64,000 bases of DNA, taken from assembly GCF_015163075.1 (NCBI RefSeq), contig NZ_JADDXU010000001.1, forward strand, positions 496,001 to 560,000, read 5' to 3'. The translations under genes and the position numbers were made by a program. The notes below the pieces were generated by a model, which worked only from the letters and a program-made list of their open reading frames with translations, was not told the origin of the DNA and ran no database searches. This document shows, one piece after another, positions 32,787-42,062 of this stretch. Numbering within the stretch: position 1 is the stretch's first letter; every line of letters starts with the position of its first letter. The DNA comes from Streptomyces justiciae. Lineage in GTDB: Bacteria; Actinomycetota; Actinomycetes; Streptomycetales; Streptomycetaceae.

Positions 32787-35039
32787 ATGGGAAACGCGGG
32801 AAACACGGGAAGCGCGGGGAACACGGGAAACACCCGGAGCGGCGGGGCGCCGGGGACCCTCGTGGCGAGTCGATATCGCCTGGTCGAGAGTATTGGCCAG
32901 GGGGGAATGGGGCGGGTGTGGCGGGCCGCCGACGAAATGCTCGACCGGCAGGTCGCGGTCAAGGAAATGCGGATCGACGGCCTCGACGCGGAGGACGCCC
33001 GCACCCGCCGTGAACGCACCCTGCGCGAGGCCCGCGCGACGGCACGCATCGACCACCCCAACGTCGTACGGATCTACGACGTCGTGGACGAGGGCGAACG
33101 CCTGTGGATCGTCATGGAGTTGGTGGCGGGCCGCTCCCTGGAACGGATGACGGCGGAGGACGGCCCGCTGGGCCCCCGGGAGGCGGCCAGGATCGGCATA
33201 GGCCTGGTGACGGCACTACGACAGGTGCACGCACGCGGCGTCCTGCACAGGGACATCAAACCGGGCAACGTGCTGGTGGAGGGGAACGGCCACCGCGTGG
33301 TCCTCACAGACTTCGGCATCGCGGCCATCCAGGACGCCAAGGCGCTCACCATGGTCGGCATGCTGGTCGGTTCCCCCGACTACATGGCCCCCGAACGCAT
33401 CGCGGGCCGCCCACAGGGCCCGCCGTCCGACATCTGGTCACTGGGCGCGACACTCTGTGCGGCCTTGGGGGGCCACTCCCCGTTCTCCCGGGACACAACG
33501 CTGGCCACCCTCCACGCGGTCCTGTACGAGGAGCCCGAACTCCCAGCGGAGGCAGGCCCGTTGCGCGAGGTCCTGGCAGCACTCCTGGACAAGGACCCGG
33601 CCCTACGCCCAGGCCTGGACGAGTTGGAACAGGCACTCACCCCAACGGCGGTCCCACCACCAACCCCCACGGTGCAGATAGGAGGAGAGAACACGACCTC
33701 GGAGCCCCCCGAGACCCCCAAGGCGCCCAAGGACGAGCAACCCTCACCCCCCCTCCCGGACAAACCAACCCCGATCTTCCCCTGGCCAAGCCCAGAACCC
33801 CCCACACCCCCTCTCCTAAACGCCTCCCAACTCCCAGCCCACCAACAGGCGTGGGACCAACCACCCCCTGGCGCCACCCAGCCCCCACAGCCCCCCACCC
33901 ACGAACAAGCAGACACCAACGCCACCCAACCCCCACAGGCGGCACCCGCGCCCGCCGACGCCGCTCAACCGCCAGAGGGCCCACCCATCCCCACCCACGA
34001 ACCGGCAGACGCCAACGCCGCCCAACCCTCACAGGGTTCACCCGCACACGCCCACGGCACTCCACCCCCACAGGGCCGACCCGCACCCGCCGACGGCGGG
34101 CAACCGCGACACGGTCTCTCCGCTCCCACCCACGAACCCGCATACGCCGACGGCGCTCAACCACCCCACGGCCCACCCGCACCCGTCGACGGCCCTCAAC
34201 CGCGAAGCGGCCTCTCCACCCCCACCCGCGAACCCGCACCCGCCAACGGCGTCCCCGCCCCACAAGGGCCACCCGCACCCGACCACGAAAGTGGCGCGGG
34301 TGGTGCGGGTGGGAACTCGATCCGGGCCGAAGGCCCGGCACCCACCCACAACGCCTCCTCAGAGGCCCACGGCGGCATCTCCCTCATCCGCTCAGAGGCC
34401 GTCACCGAACAACGCCCCCTCCCTCCACCCCAACACCGCCCCCGCACCCGCCTCCTCACCATCGCGGCCCTCACCACAGCCGCCGCAGTGATCACGACCT
34501 TCATCCTGCTGAACACCAACTCACCCGGCGCCAAGAGCGAGGCACAAGCCACCCCCACCCCCACCGCCTCGACCTCCCCGTCCCCCACAGTCGAAGGCAC
34601 CTCACGCCCCCAGTCCCTCCCACCCGGCGCCCACCGAGAAGCCGGCGGCTTCGCCTGGGCAACCCCCAAGGACTGGCGCAGAGATGTGAAGACCGGCGCG
34701 GAGGTGCACTACACCTCCCCCGACGGCACCCAGGAACTCGCCGCGAAGTCCTCCCTCGCCCGAGGCGACTTGATGGACACCTGGAAGACCTCGGAGGAGA
34801 ACGCCCGCCAGGGCCAGGACTACCGGAAGATCCGCTTGGAGGACACGGAGTTCCAGGGCCACCCGGCGGTGGTCTGGGAGTACACCTTCACGCTCAAGGG
34901 CGTCCCCTGGCACGCCCGCCTGCTCGGCTTCAACGCGGACGGCAAGTCGTACCAGGTGAACACGTGGTACCAGCCGCAGACGGAGACGCAGGCACTCAAG
35001 ACGTACGAGAAGGTCAAAAACAGCTTCACGGTGCTGTAG
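32787..35039 (+). CDS. membrane-anchored serine/threonine protein kinase
   Basis: 750 residues. A Gly/Asn/Thr-rich head (GNAGNTGSAGNTGNT) precedes the PknB-type kinase domain: glycine loop GQGGMGRVW, VAVKEM lysine, HRDIKPGNVL catalytic loop, DFG, and SPDYMAPE. Residues about 285-555 form a Pro/Ala-rich linker of degenerate repeats (THEPADANAAQP, PTHEPAYADGAQP). A single membrane helix LLTIAALTTAAAVITTFILL is followed by an outer domain of about 160 residues. ATG 32787 follows GGGGAA; a TTG at 32742 is in frame. The linker DNA is strikingly C-rich and G-poor. Confidence 0.9.
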   Translation: MGNAGNTGSAGNTGNTRSGGAPGTLVASRYRLVESIGQGGMGRVWRAADEMLDRQVAVKEMRIDGLDAEDARTRRERTLREARATARIDHPNVVRIYDVVDEGERLWIVMELVAGRSLERMTAEDGPLGPREAARIGIGLVTALRQVHARGVLHRDIKPGNVLVEGNGHRVVLTDFGIAAIQDAKALTMVGMLVGSPDYMAPERIAGRPQGPPSDIWSLGATLCAALGGHSPFSRDTTLATLHAVLYEEPELPAEAGPLREVLAALLDKDPALRPGLDELEQALTPTAVPPPTPTVQIGGENTTSEPPETPKAPKDEQPSPPLPDKPTPIFPWPSPEPPTPPLLNASQLPAHQQAWDQPPPGATQPPQPPTHEQADTNATQPPQAAPAPADAAQPPEGPPIPTHEPADANAAQPSQGSPAHAHGTPPPQGRPAPADGGQPRHGLSAPTHEPAYADGAQPPHGPPAPVDGPQPRSGLSTPTREPAPANGVPAPQGPPAPDHESGAGGAGGNSIRAEGPAPTHNASSEAHGGISLIRSEAVTEQRPLPPPQHRPRTRLLTIAALTTAAAVITTFILLNTNSPGAKSEAQATPTPTASTSPSPTVEGTSRPQSLPPGAHREAGGFAWATPKDWRRDVKTGAEVHYTSPDGTQELAAKSSLARGDLMDTWKTSEENARQGQDYRKIRLEDTEFQGHPAVVWEYTFTLKGVPWHARLLGFNADGKSYQVNTWYQPQTETQALKTYEKVKNSFTVL

Positions 35040-35066
35040 CAGCCACAGAAGCCACAGCACCGTGAA
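35025..35066 (+). terminator. terminator overlapping the kinase 3' end
   Basis: 13-bp perfect stem TTCACGGTGCTGT and its complement with a 16-base loop. The left arm contains the last codons of the kinase gene. Confidence 0.65.
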
Positions 35067-35088
35067 ACGAGCAGCACCCCGAGGTGCC

Positions 35089-36507
35089 TCAACCCACCTT
35101 GATCCTGTCCTGCACGTCAGCTCCACCGACGACGTCCGAACGCCGCCCCCGCACCCGCTCCTTGAGCACGGCGATCCCCAGCACGAACGCGGCGACGAGC
35201 AACGACAGCAGCACGGTCGTACGCCCGCTGCTCGCCCCCTCCGTGTCGGTCAGCATGTAACCGAGCACGAAGACGATCAGCCCGGCCGTCGCCCAGGTCA
35301 GATACGGGTACAGCCACATCTTCACGACCAGCTTCTCCGGCGCCTCGGCCTGGATGATCTTCCGCATCCGCAGCTGCGAGAAGCAGATGACCAGCCACAC
35401 GAACAGCGCGACCGCACCGGAGGAGTTGACGAGGAAGAGGAAGATCGTGTCCGGCGAGAGGTAGTTGAAGAACACGGCCACGAAGCCGAAGATCACGGAC
35501 GCGAGGATGGCCGTCATCGGCACGCCCCGCCCGGTCGTCCGGGCGAACGCCTTCGGCGCGTCCCCACGCTCACCGAGCGAGAAGGCCATGCGCGAGGCTG
35601 TGTAGAGCCCGGAGTTGAGACAGGACAGCACCGAGGTCAGCACGATGAAGTTCATGATCTGACCGGCGTGCGCGATCCCGAGGGAGTCGAGGGCGGCGAC
35701 GTAGGAGCCCTTCGACGCGATGGACGGGTCGTCCCAGGGGAGCAGCGTGACGACGACGAAGATCGAGCCGAGGTAGAAGACGCCGATCCGCCAGATGATG
35801 CTGTTGGTCGACTTGGTGACGGCCCGCTGCGGGTCCTCGGACTCGCCGGCGGCCAGGGTGGCGATCTCGCTGCCCATGAAGGAGAAGACGACGAGCAGGA
35901 CGCCGGTGAGGATGGCGCCGGGCCCGTTGGGCAGGAAACCGCCGTGGTCGGTGAGGTTGGACAGGCCCGCCTTGTCGGCGTCGACCCCCGGCAGCACACC
36001 GAAGACCGCGAGTCCGCCGACGACGATGAACGCGCCGATGGCGACGACCTTGATCCCCGCGAACCAGAACTCGAACTCGCCGTAGGAGCCCACGGAGATC
36101 AGGTTGGTGGCGGTCAGCACCACCATCACGATGAGCGCCCACCCCCACTGCGGGACGGCGGGGATCCAGCCTTCGAGGATCTCGGCCCCGGCGGTCGCCT
36201 CGACGGCGAGCACCACGACCCAGAAGAACCAGTACAGCCAGCCGATGGAGAACCCGGCCCAGCGTCCGAGCGCCCGGTCGGCGTGAGCGGAGAACGAGCC
36301 GGTGGTGGGGTTGGCGACGGACATCTCGCCGAGCATCCGCATCACCAGCACCACGAGCGTGCCGACGAGTGCGTACGACAGGAGGATGCCGGGTCCTGCG
36401 GTGGCGATGCCCGCCTTGGAGCCGACGAACAGACCCGCCCCGATGACGCCACCGATGGCGATCATCGAGAGATGCCGGTTCTTGAGTCCGGCCTGGAGAC
36501 CAGTCAT
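35089..36507 (-). CDS. amino-acid permease (GABA permease GabP type)
   Basis: 472 residues, about 12 membrane segments, starting LKNRHLSMIAIGGVIGAGLF, with PTTGSFSAHADRALGRWAG and FGFVAVFFNYLSPDTIFLFL. It is a paralogue of the permease at 21664-23043. Proton-coupled uptake of GABA or a related amino acid is expected. It starts at ATG 36507, preceded by an A/T-rich leader (36546-36610) unusual for this genome, which probably holds its promoter. Confidence 0.88.
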   Translation of the reverse strand: MTGLQAGLKNRHLSMIAIGGVIGAGLFVGSKAGIATAGPGILLSYALVGTLVVLVMRMLGEMSVANPTTGSFSAHADRALGRWAGFSIGWLYWFFWVVVLAVEATAGAEILEGWIPAVPQWGWALIVMVVLTATNLISVGSYGEFEFWFAGIKVVAIGAFIVVGGLAVFGVLPGVDADKAGLSNLTDHGGFLPNGPGAILTGVLLVVFSFMGSEIATLAAGESEDPQRAVTKSTNSIIWRIGVFYLGSIFVVVTLLPWDDPSIASKGSYVAALDSLGIAHAGQIMNFIVLTSVLSCLNSGLYTASRMAFSLGERGDAPKAFARTTGRGVPMTAILASVIFGFVAVFFNYLSPDTIFLFLVNSSGAVALFVWLVICFSQLRMRKIIQAEAPEKLVVKMWLYPYLTWATAGLIVFVLGYMLTDTEGASSGRTTVLLSLLVAAFVLGIAVLKERVRGRRSDVVGGADVQDRIKVG

Positions 36508-36689
36508 TCGGGGAGTTCCTTCGTGCCGGGTGTGGGGATCGACTCAATGAATCAGAGGCAAATAAATAAATGAACCTTCGAATCCAGATTGTTACTTGAG
36601 GTTTTCTTGAGCTTCTGTGGCTGAGGTCACTGTTTTCCTGGCCGACACCCGAGGCTGCTGCCCCGAAACAGCCATGTCACACTCGTCCC

Positions 36690-37178
36690 ATGCGCGTGTA
36701 TCTCGGCTCCGACCATGCGGGCTTCGAACTCAAGAACCACCTCGTCGAGTGGCTCAAGGCCGCCGGCCACGAGGCCGTCGACTGCGGCCCCCACATCTAC
36801 GACGCCCAGGACGACTACCCGCCGTTCTGCCTCCGCGCCGCGGAGCGCACGGCGGCGGACCCCGACGCCCTCGGCATCGTGATCGGCGGCTCGGGCAACG
36901 GCGAGCAGATCGCCGCGAACAAGGTCAAGGGCGTACGCGCGGCTCTCGCCTGGAGCGAGGAGACGGCGTCGCTGGGCCGCCAGCACAACAACGCCAACGT
37001 CGTCGCGGTGGGCGCCCGGATGCACACCCAGGACGAGGCCACGAAGTTCGTCGAGACGTTCCTCGCCACCCCGTTCTCCGGTGACGAGCGCCACATCCGC
37101 CGTATCGACATGCTGGCCGACTACGAGACGACCGGCGACCTCCCGCCGATCCCGGCGCACCACCCGCAGCAGGGCTGA
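36690..37178 (+). CDS. rpiB: ribose-5-phosphate isomerase B
   Basis: 162 residues. MRVYLGSDHAGFELKNHLVEW and IVIGGSGNGEQIAANKVKG are the RpiB signatures. The second has Glu, as in actinobacterial RpiB, where other bacteria have the catalytic Cys. It interconverts ribose 5-phosphate and ribulose 5-phosphate in the pentose phosphate pathway. It could also serve the ribulokinase-like enzyme at 17949, but it is not linked to that operon. The Nei/Fpg glycosylase gene follows after 34 bases. Confidence 0.95.
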   Translation: MRVYLGSDHAGFELKNHLVEWLKAAGHEAVDCGPHIYDAQDDYPPFCLRAAERTAADPDALGIVIGGSGNGEQIAANKVKGVRAALAWSEETASLGRQHNNANVVAVGARMHTQDEATKFVETFLATPFSGDERHIRRIDMLADYETTGDLPPIPAHHPQQG

Positions 37179-37212
37179 CCGCCCCGGTCCGGGGCTGGAA
37201 GGAACAGGCACC

Positions 37213-38034
37213 GTGCCAGAGGGGCACACGATCCACCGGTTGGCGGCCGACTACGCCGACCGCTTCTCCGGCACGGCGCCCCGAGTCACCAGCCCCCAGG
37301 GCAAGTTCTCCGACGCCGCCGCCCTCCTGGACGGCGCCGGACTCACCCGTACCGAGGCCCACGGCAAGCATCTCTTCCTGGGCTTCCGCGGCACCGGCCG
37401 GGACACCGACTGGGTCCACATCCACCTCGGCCTGTTCGGCAAGGTGAACTTCGGTGACGCCCCCGCGCCGCCGCCCACGGACACCGTCCGTCTCAGGCTC
37501 GCGAACACCACGTCGTACGTCGACCTGCGCGGCCCGACGACCTGCGCCCTCATCACGGACGCCGAGAAGAACGCGATACACGACCGCCTCGGCCCCGACC
37601 CGCTCCGCGAGGACGCCGACCCGCAGACGGCGTACCGGCGCATCTCCCGCAGCCGTACGACGATCGCCGCGCTCCTGATGGACCAGAAGGTCATCGCCGG
37701 CGTCGGCAACGTCTACCGCGCCGAGGTCCTCTTCCGGCACGGCATCGACCCGTACCGGGCGGGGAAGGATGTCACCGCGCGGGAGTGGGGCGCGATCTGG
37801 CGGGATCTCGTCGACCTCATGCGCGAGGGCGTGCGCCACAACCGCATCGACACCGTCCGCCCCGAGCACACCCCGGAGGCGATGGGCCGCCCGCCCCGCG
37901 TCGACGACCACGGCGGCGAGGTGTACGTCTACCGCCGGGCGACCCAGCCCTGCCACATCTGTGGCGGCGAGATCCGCACCGCCGACCTCGCCGCCCGCAA
38001 CCTCTTCTGGTGCCCCGGCTGTCAGAAGCGCTAG
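37213..38034 (+). CDS. Fpg/Nei-family DNA glycosylase-AP lyase
   Basis: 273 residues. After GTG 37213 the protein begins with the catalytic PEGHTIHRL (Pro2 nucleophile, Glu3). The helix-two-turn-helix segment has LLMDQKVIAGVGNVYRAEVL. The zinc finger CHICGG...CPGCQKR ends the protein. It excises oxidised bases and cuts the abasic site in base-excision repair. EGHTIHR favours the Nei branch over MutM. Probably cotranscribed with rpiB and convergent with the acetyltransferase 3 bases downstream. Confidence 0.92.
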   Translation: MPEGHTIHRLAADYADRFSGTAPRVTSPQGKFSDAAALLDGAGLTRTEAHGKHLFLGFRGTGRDTDWVHIHLGLFGKVNFGDAPAPPPTDTVRLRLANTTSYVDLRGPTTCALITDAEKNAIHDRLGPDPLREDADPQTAYRRISRSRTTIAALLMDQKVIAGVGNVYRAEVLFRHGIDPYRAGKDVTAREWGAIWRDLVDLMREGVRHNRIDTVRPEHTPEAMGRPPRVDDHGGEVYVYRRATQPCHICGGEIRTADLAARNLFWCPGCQKR

Positions 38035-38037
38035 CCG

Positions 38038-39279
38038 CTAGAAGCCGTGCGGCAGCCAGGGTGCGACAGCCGACCCGAACCCGACCGCCGCCTCCGTCAG
38101 CGCCCCCTGCCGCAGCTCGCGCACCCGCCCCGCGGCGCCCAGTGCGGCCAGGCTCACGCCGCCTAGGTACGCCGCCCCCAACTCCCGTACGGACAGCGCC
38201 AGATCGGCCGGGTCCTCGGTCCGTTCGCAGGACGCGCCCTTCGTGTCCCCGCTGAGCCGCCAACGCCCCGTGTTCCAGGGGCAGAAGTCGTCCTCGACGT
38301 CGAACACCACGTCCACCGGCGCCTGATAGGTCCGCGCCTCCAGCGCGGCCCCGACATCCACCAGCCGTACGTGCAGCGAGTCCCGCACCCGCAGTTCGCA
38401 CCGCCGGATGTCGGAGACCAGCTGCTGCCAGACCTCGTCGACCGGCCGCCCCCGCGTATGCACCTTCGACGTCAGGTCGATCCCGAACAGGAACCGCCAC
38501 AGCGCCGCATGCGCGGCCGGATCAAGCGCCTGTACGTCCCGCAGCACCACGGTCCCCTTGGGCCCGGCGGCCTCCCACTCGGGCTTCACATGGAAGCGCG
38601 CGTACCCGACGACCTCGCCGTCCCGCTCCGCGACCACGCACTGAAGTGGTGACGCCCCCTCCCGCTCGCCCTGCGGATCGAGCAGCCCGAGCCGCTCCCA
38701 CCCGGGAAGCCGCGCCACCATGCCGGGCCGCTGCGGCACCAGCCGCGCGTACACCGCCTCGCAGGCGTCGAGCACGTCGGCCGGCTTCGCGTACCGCACG
38801 CGTACGTCATCGGTACCGGGCGGCACGGACAGCCGTACCCGTGTGGTGTCGATCTCGGCGTTGACATGGAACGTCGCCGGCGCGTACCCGAACCGCCCGT
38901 AGATCGCCGGTTCGCTCGCGGTCAGGACGGCCAGCGGCCAGCCCCATTCCCGTACGTCGTCCAGCTGGCGCCGCATCATCGACCGCAGCACCCCACGCCG
39001 ACGATGGGTCGCGGCCACACTGACCATGGTCACGCCCGCGGCCGGCACCGCGGCGCCGCCCGGCACGGTCAGCCGGAAGCTGAACGCCCCCGCCGTGCCC
39101 ACGCACTCGTCCCCGTCCCAGGCGCCGATGGAACGGTCGAGTTCGGTCAGCGAGTTCCACAGCTCCCGTTCCTCGGCCGCCTCCGCGACCCCGCCGAACG
39201 CCCGGATCAGGTTGTCGTACCACTCGTCCCACTCGTCCTGCCGCAGCACCCGCAGGTCGGTCGCCCACTCAGAAGCCAT
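38038..39279 (-). CDS. Eis-like GNAT-family N-acetyltransferase
   Basis: 413 residues, the length of the Eis family (two GNAT domains plus a sterol-carrier-like domain). The acetyl-CoA motif VSVAATHRRRGVLRSMM is at about residues 84-100. The C-terminus ends APWLPHGF, so the free carboxylate used as a base in Eis enzymes would be Phe. Relatives acetylate aminoglycosides or protein and polyamine amines; the natural substrate here is unknown. Confidence 0.88.
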   Translation of the reverse strand: MASEWATDLRVLRQDEWDEWYDNLIRAFGGVAEAAEERELWNSLTELDRSIGAWDGDECVGTAGAFSFRLTVPGGAAVPAAGVTMVSVAATHRRRGVLRSMMRRQLDDVREWGWPLAVLTASEPAIYGRFGYAPATFHVNAEIDTTRVRLSVPPGTDDVRVRYAKPADVLDACEAVYARLVPQRPGMVARLPGWERLGLLDPQGEREGASPLQCVVAERDGEVVGYARFHVKPEWEAAGPKGTVVLRDVQALDPAAHAALWRFLFGIDLTSKVHTRGRPVDEVWQQLVSDIRRCELRVRDSLHVRLVDVGAALEARTYQAPVDVVFDVEDDFCPWNTGRWRLSGDTKGASCERTEDPADLALSVRELGAAYLGGVSLAALGAAGRVRELRQGALTEAAVGFGSAVAPWLPHGF

Positions 39280-39441
39280 GGACCATGCCTACCAGGGCAT
39301 TGCGGGACGAGCCAGGGAATTTCTCCTTGGTGGCCGCAGGGTGGCTTTCCGTGAAGTTCACTGTGAAGTTGAACCTCGGACGGGGGACAAGTGGGACCTC
39401 CCGTGCCAAGCAGCTGGTCCGATGGATAGGGTCCCGAACTA

Positions 39442-40626
39442 ATGGCAGCAGGACGAGAGCGGCGCGCGGAAGCCGAGACGTTCACGGCCCGGTTGAAGAT
39501 GCAGTGGCACCGGGCCCGCGTCGGCCTGCGCAGAAGCGCCGTGGACTACTTCCGCGGGGACGGCTCGGACTGGGTCGCACTGGCCGGTCTGCTCCTCACG
39601 ATCCCGCTGATCGCGGCCACCACACTCATGAACTCGGTGTGGTGTTCACCGGCCGCGCTGGTCCTCCCGATCGTCGCGGGCGGACTGCTGCTGCGCCCGG
39701 CGAGCCTGCTGGGCCTGTACGCGGCGGCGGCGACGGCACTGATCGTGGAGTCGGTGCAGCTGGGCCCGTACACGGAGGGCCCCAGCCGAGTCACCCCCGG
39801 CATCGTCCTCGTCGTGGCGGCCTGCGGCTTCTTCGGCCTCCTCATCGCCCAGTTCCGCAGCCGGGTCGGCGTGCCCTGGCGGCGCGGCGGCACCATGCTC
39901 TTCGACCTGCGCGAACGCATCCGCGTCCAGAGCAAGCTCCCGAAGCTCCCGCCCGGCTGGCACCGCGAGATGGCCCTGCGCCCGGCGGGCGGGCAGTCCT
40001 TCTCCGGCGACTTCGTGGTCGCGGCCCGCACCAACGGCGGCCGCACGATGGAGGTCGTCCTGACGGACGTCTCCGGCAAGGGCATGGACGCGGGCAGCCG
40101 AGCCCTGCTCCTCTCAGGCGCCTTCGGCGGCCTCCTGGGCAGCCTGCCCCCGCACGCCTTCCTGCCCGCAGCCAACGGCTACCTCCTCCGCCAGGACTGG
40201 GACGAGGGCTTCGCCACCTCCATCCACCTGGTCCTCGACCTGGACTCCGGCGACTACGAGCTCTACTCCGCGGGCCACCCGCCGGGCCTCCAACTGAGCG
40301 CGGGCAGCGGCCGCTGGGAGGAGAAGGCAGCGGAAGGCCCCCTCCTCGGCGTCTACGACGGCGCCCAGTTCGACCCCGTGAAGGGCTCCCTGCGCCCCGG
40401 CGACGTCCTGATGCTCTTCACGGACGGCCTCGTGGAAACCTCGGACCGGGACATCGTGGAGGGCATAGACCGCCTGACCGGCGAAGCCGACCGCTACGTG
40501 GCCGGCGGCTTCCACGGCGCGGCTTGGCACCTGATCGAGGCAGTGGCCAAGGACGTCAACGACGACAGAGCACTCCTGCTGATCTGCCGGGAAGGCCCAA
40601 CAGCCCAGGCAGCCACCTCCGCTTAG
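39442..40626 (+). CDS. membrane PP2C-type (SpoIIE/RsbU) serine phosphatase
   Basis: 394 residues. Three or four membrane segments fill residues about 45-135. The cytoplasmic SpoIIE domain has the metal motifs FSGDF, VLTDVSGKGMDA, LFTDGLVE and NDDRALLLI. These proteins dephosphorylate anti-anti-sigma factors in sigma-factor partner-switching pathways. No anti-sigma or anti-anti-sigma gene is adjacent, so its partner is elsewhere. The tandem repeat array begins 2 bases after its stop. Confidence 0.9.
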   Translation: MAAGRERRAEAETFTARLKMQWHRARVGLRRSAVDYFRGDGSDWVALAGLLLTIPLIAATTLMNSVWCSPAALVLPIVAGGLLLRPASLLGLYAAAATALIVESVQLGPYTEGPSRVTPGIVLVVAACGFFGLLIAQFRSRVGVPWRRGGTMLFDLRERIRVQSKLPKLPPGWHREMALRPAGGQSFSGDFVVAARTNGGRTMEVVLTDVSGKGMDAGSRALLLSGAFGGLLGSLPPHAFLPAANGYLLRQDWDEGFATSIHLVLDLDSGDYELYSAGHPPGLQLSAGSGRWEEKAAEGPLLGVYDGAQFDPVKGSLRPGDVLMLFTDGLVETSDRDIVEGIDRLTGEADRYVAGGFHGAAWHLIEAVAKDVNDDRALLLICREGPTAQAATSA

Positions 40627-40628
40627 CC

Positions 40629-41091
40629 GCGGACGCTCGTGCGGCAGGGGTACCGGAAACCTGCGCAGCCGCGGGCGTTCGTGCGGCAGCGGTGCCGGAA
40701 TCCCTGGGTAACTGCGTGCGGTCGTGCCGCTGGCGCTGCGCCCACCCGTGCCGCGGCAGGTGTCCATCCGCGTTAGCTGCGGGCGTTCGTGCCGCTGGCG
40801 CGGCGCCCACCCCAGCAGCCTCCGCCGTTCATCTGCCGCCGCTGTGGGCAGTCGTGCCGCTGGGGCGGCGCTCACCCGTGCCGCGGCAGGTTTCCATCTG
40901 CGTTAGCTGCGGGCGTTCGTGCCGCTGGCGCGGCGCCCATCCATGCAGCGTCCGCCGTTCATCTGCCGCCGCCGCGGGCGTTCGTGCTGCTGGCGCGGCG
41001 CCCGCCCGTGCAGCGTCCGCCGTTCATCTGCCGCCGCTGCGGGCAGTCGTGCCGCTGGGGCGGCACGGGTGGGCGTAGCGGCACCCCGCCA
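40629..41091. repeat. array of 65-bp tandem repeats
   Basis: Two shorter degenerate units (40629-40670 and 40671-40713) are followed by units starting at 40714, 40779, 40844, 40909, 40974 and 41039: an exact 65-base period, the last unit truncated. Each unit starts like GCGGGCGTTCGTGCCGCTGG and contains a hairpin of the form GTGCCGC-N4-GCGGCAC (strongest at 41048-41065). The period is not a multiple of three, so any frame through it scrambles, and I see no gene in 40627-41270. Confidence 0.88.
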
Positions 41092-41270
41092 GCGCGGGCA
41101 AGCGAAAACCCCCCGACCCTAGCCCCCACCCAGCCGCACCCGACCACCCTCCCCAGCCCCAGCCCACACCCCACCCAACCCAACCCCCGCCAAGGTGGGG
41201 TTTTCCCCAGCCCAGATTCGCCAGCGCTCCTCATCGCCCCGCCCACCCTCCCCTCCGTAGCGTCAAATAC

Positions 41271-42062
41271 ATGACCTCGGACCGGAAGAAATCCCCCATG
41301 CCCACCCCAGGCGAATGGGCCGTCGAACTCCACGGAGTGCAGCGGCGCTACGGCCGCGGCCGCACCGCCGTCCACGCCCTCCGCGGCATCGACCTCACCC
41401 TCCCCCCGGGCACCTTCACCGCGGTCATGGGCCCCTCCGGCTCCGGCAAGTCCACGTTCCTCCAGTGCGCGGCCGGCCTCGACCGCCCCACCGCCGGCAC
41501 GGTCCGCCTCGGCGGCACGGAGATCACCGGCATGAAGGAGAACAAGCTCACCGCCCTCCGCCGCACCCGCCTCGGCTTCGTCTTCCAGGCCTTCAACCTG
41601 CTCCCGTCCCTCACGGTCGAGCAGAACGTCGCCCTCCCGACGCGCCTCGCGGGCCGCCGCCCCGACCGCCGCCGCACCGCCGAGGTCCTCGCCCAGGTCG
41701 GCCTCGCCGACAAGGCCCGCCGTCGCCCCGGCCAGCTCTCCGGCGGCCAGCAGCAGCGCGTCGCCATCGCCCGCGCCCTCGTCACCCGCCCCGACGTGGT
41801 CTTCGCCGACGAACCGACCGGCGCCCTGGACACCACCACCGCGGCCGAGATCCTCACCCTCCTCCGCCGGGCCGTCGACACCGAGCGCGCCACGGTCGTC
41901 ATGGTCACCCACGACCCCACGGCGGCGTCCTGGGCCGACCGCGTCCTGTTCCTGGCGGACGGCGAACTCACCACCCACCTGGACCGCCCGACCCCCGACC
42001 AGATCGCCACCCGCATGAAGACCCTCACGGCCCGCCGGGACGACGTGAAGGCAGCCGCCTGA
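41271..42062 (+). CDS. ABC transporter ATPase (MacB/LolD type)
   Basis: 263 residues. Walker A GPSGSGKST, Q-loop FVFQAFNLLPSLTVEQNV, signature LSGGQQQRVAIARAL, Walker B VVFADEPTGALD. The FNLLP and EPTGALD forms mark the MacB/FtsE/LolD group, which drives mechanotransmission through FtsX-like permeases. The permease gene overlaps its stop by one base. The substrate may be an antibiotic, a peptide or an envelope component. Confidence 0.93.
   Translation: MTSDRKKSPMPTPGEWAVELHGVQRRYGRGRTAVHALRGIDLTLPPGTFTAVMGPSGSGKSTFLQCAAGLDRPTAGTVRLGGTEITGMKENKLTALRRTRLGFVFQAFNLLPSLTVEQNVALPTRLAGRRPDRRRTAEVLAQVGLADKARRRPGQLSGGQQQRVAIARALVTRPDVVFADEPTGALDTTTAAEILTLLRRAVDTERATVVMVTHDPTAASWADRVLFLADGELTTHLDRPTPDQIATRMKTLTARRDDVKAAA

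Noticed and set aside
40629..41091. Regularly spaced repeats as a CRISPR array
   Set aside because: The units are contiguous 65-bp tandem repeats without unique spacers, and no cas genes are present.
40556..41274. Arg/Ala-rich open frames through the 65-bp repeats
   Set aside because: The period is not a multiple of three, the frames scramble from unit to unit, and no start signals are seen.
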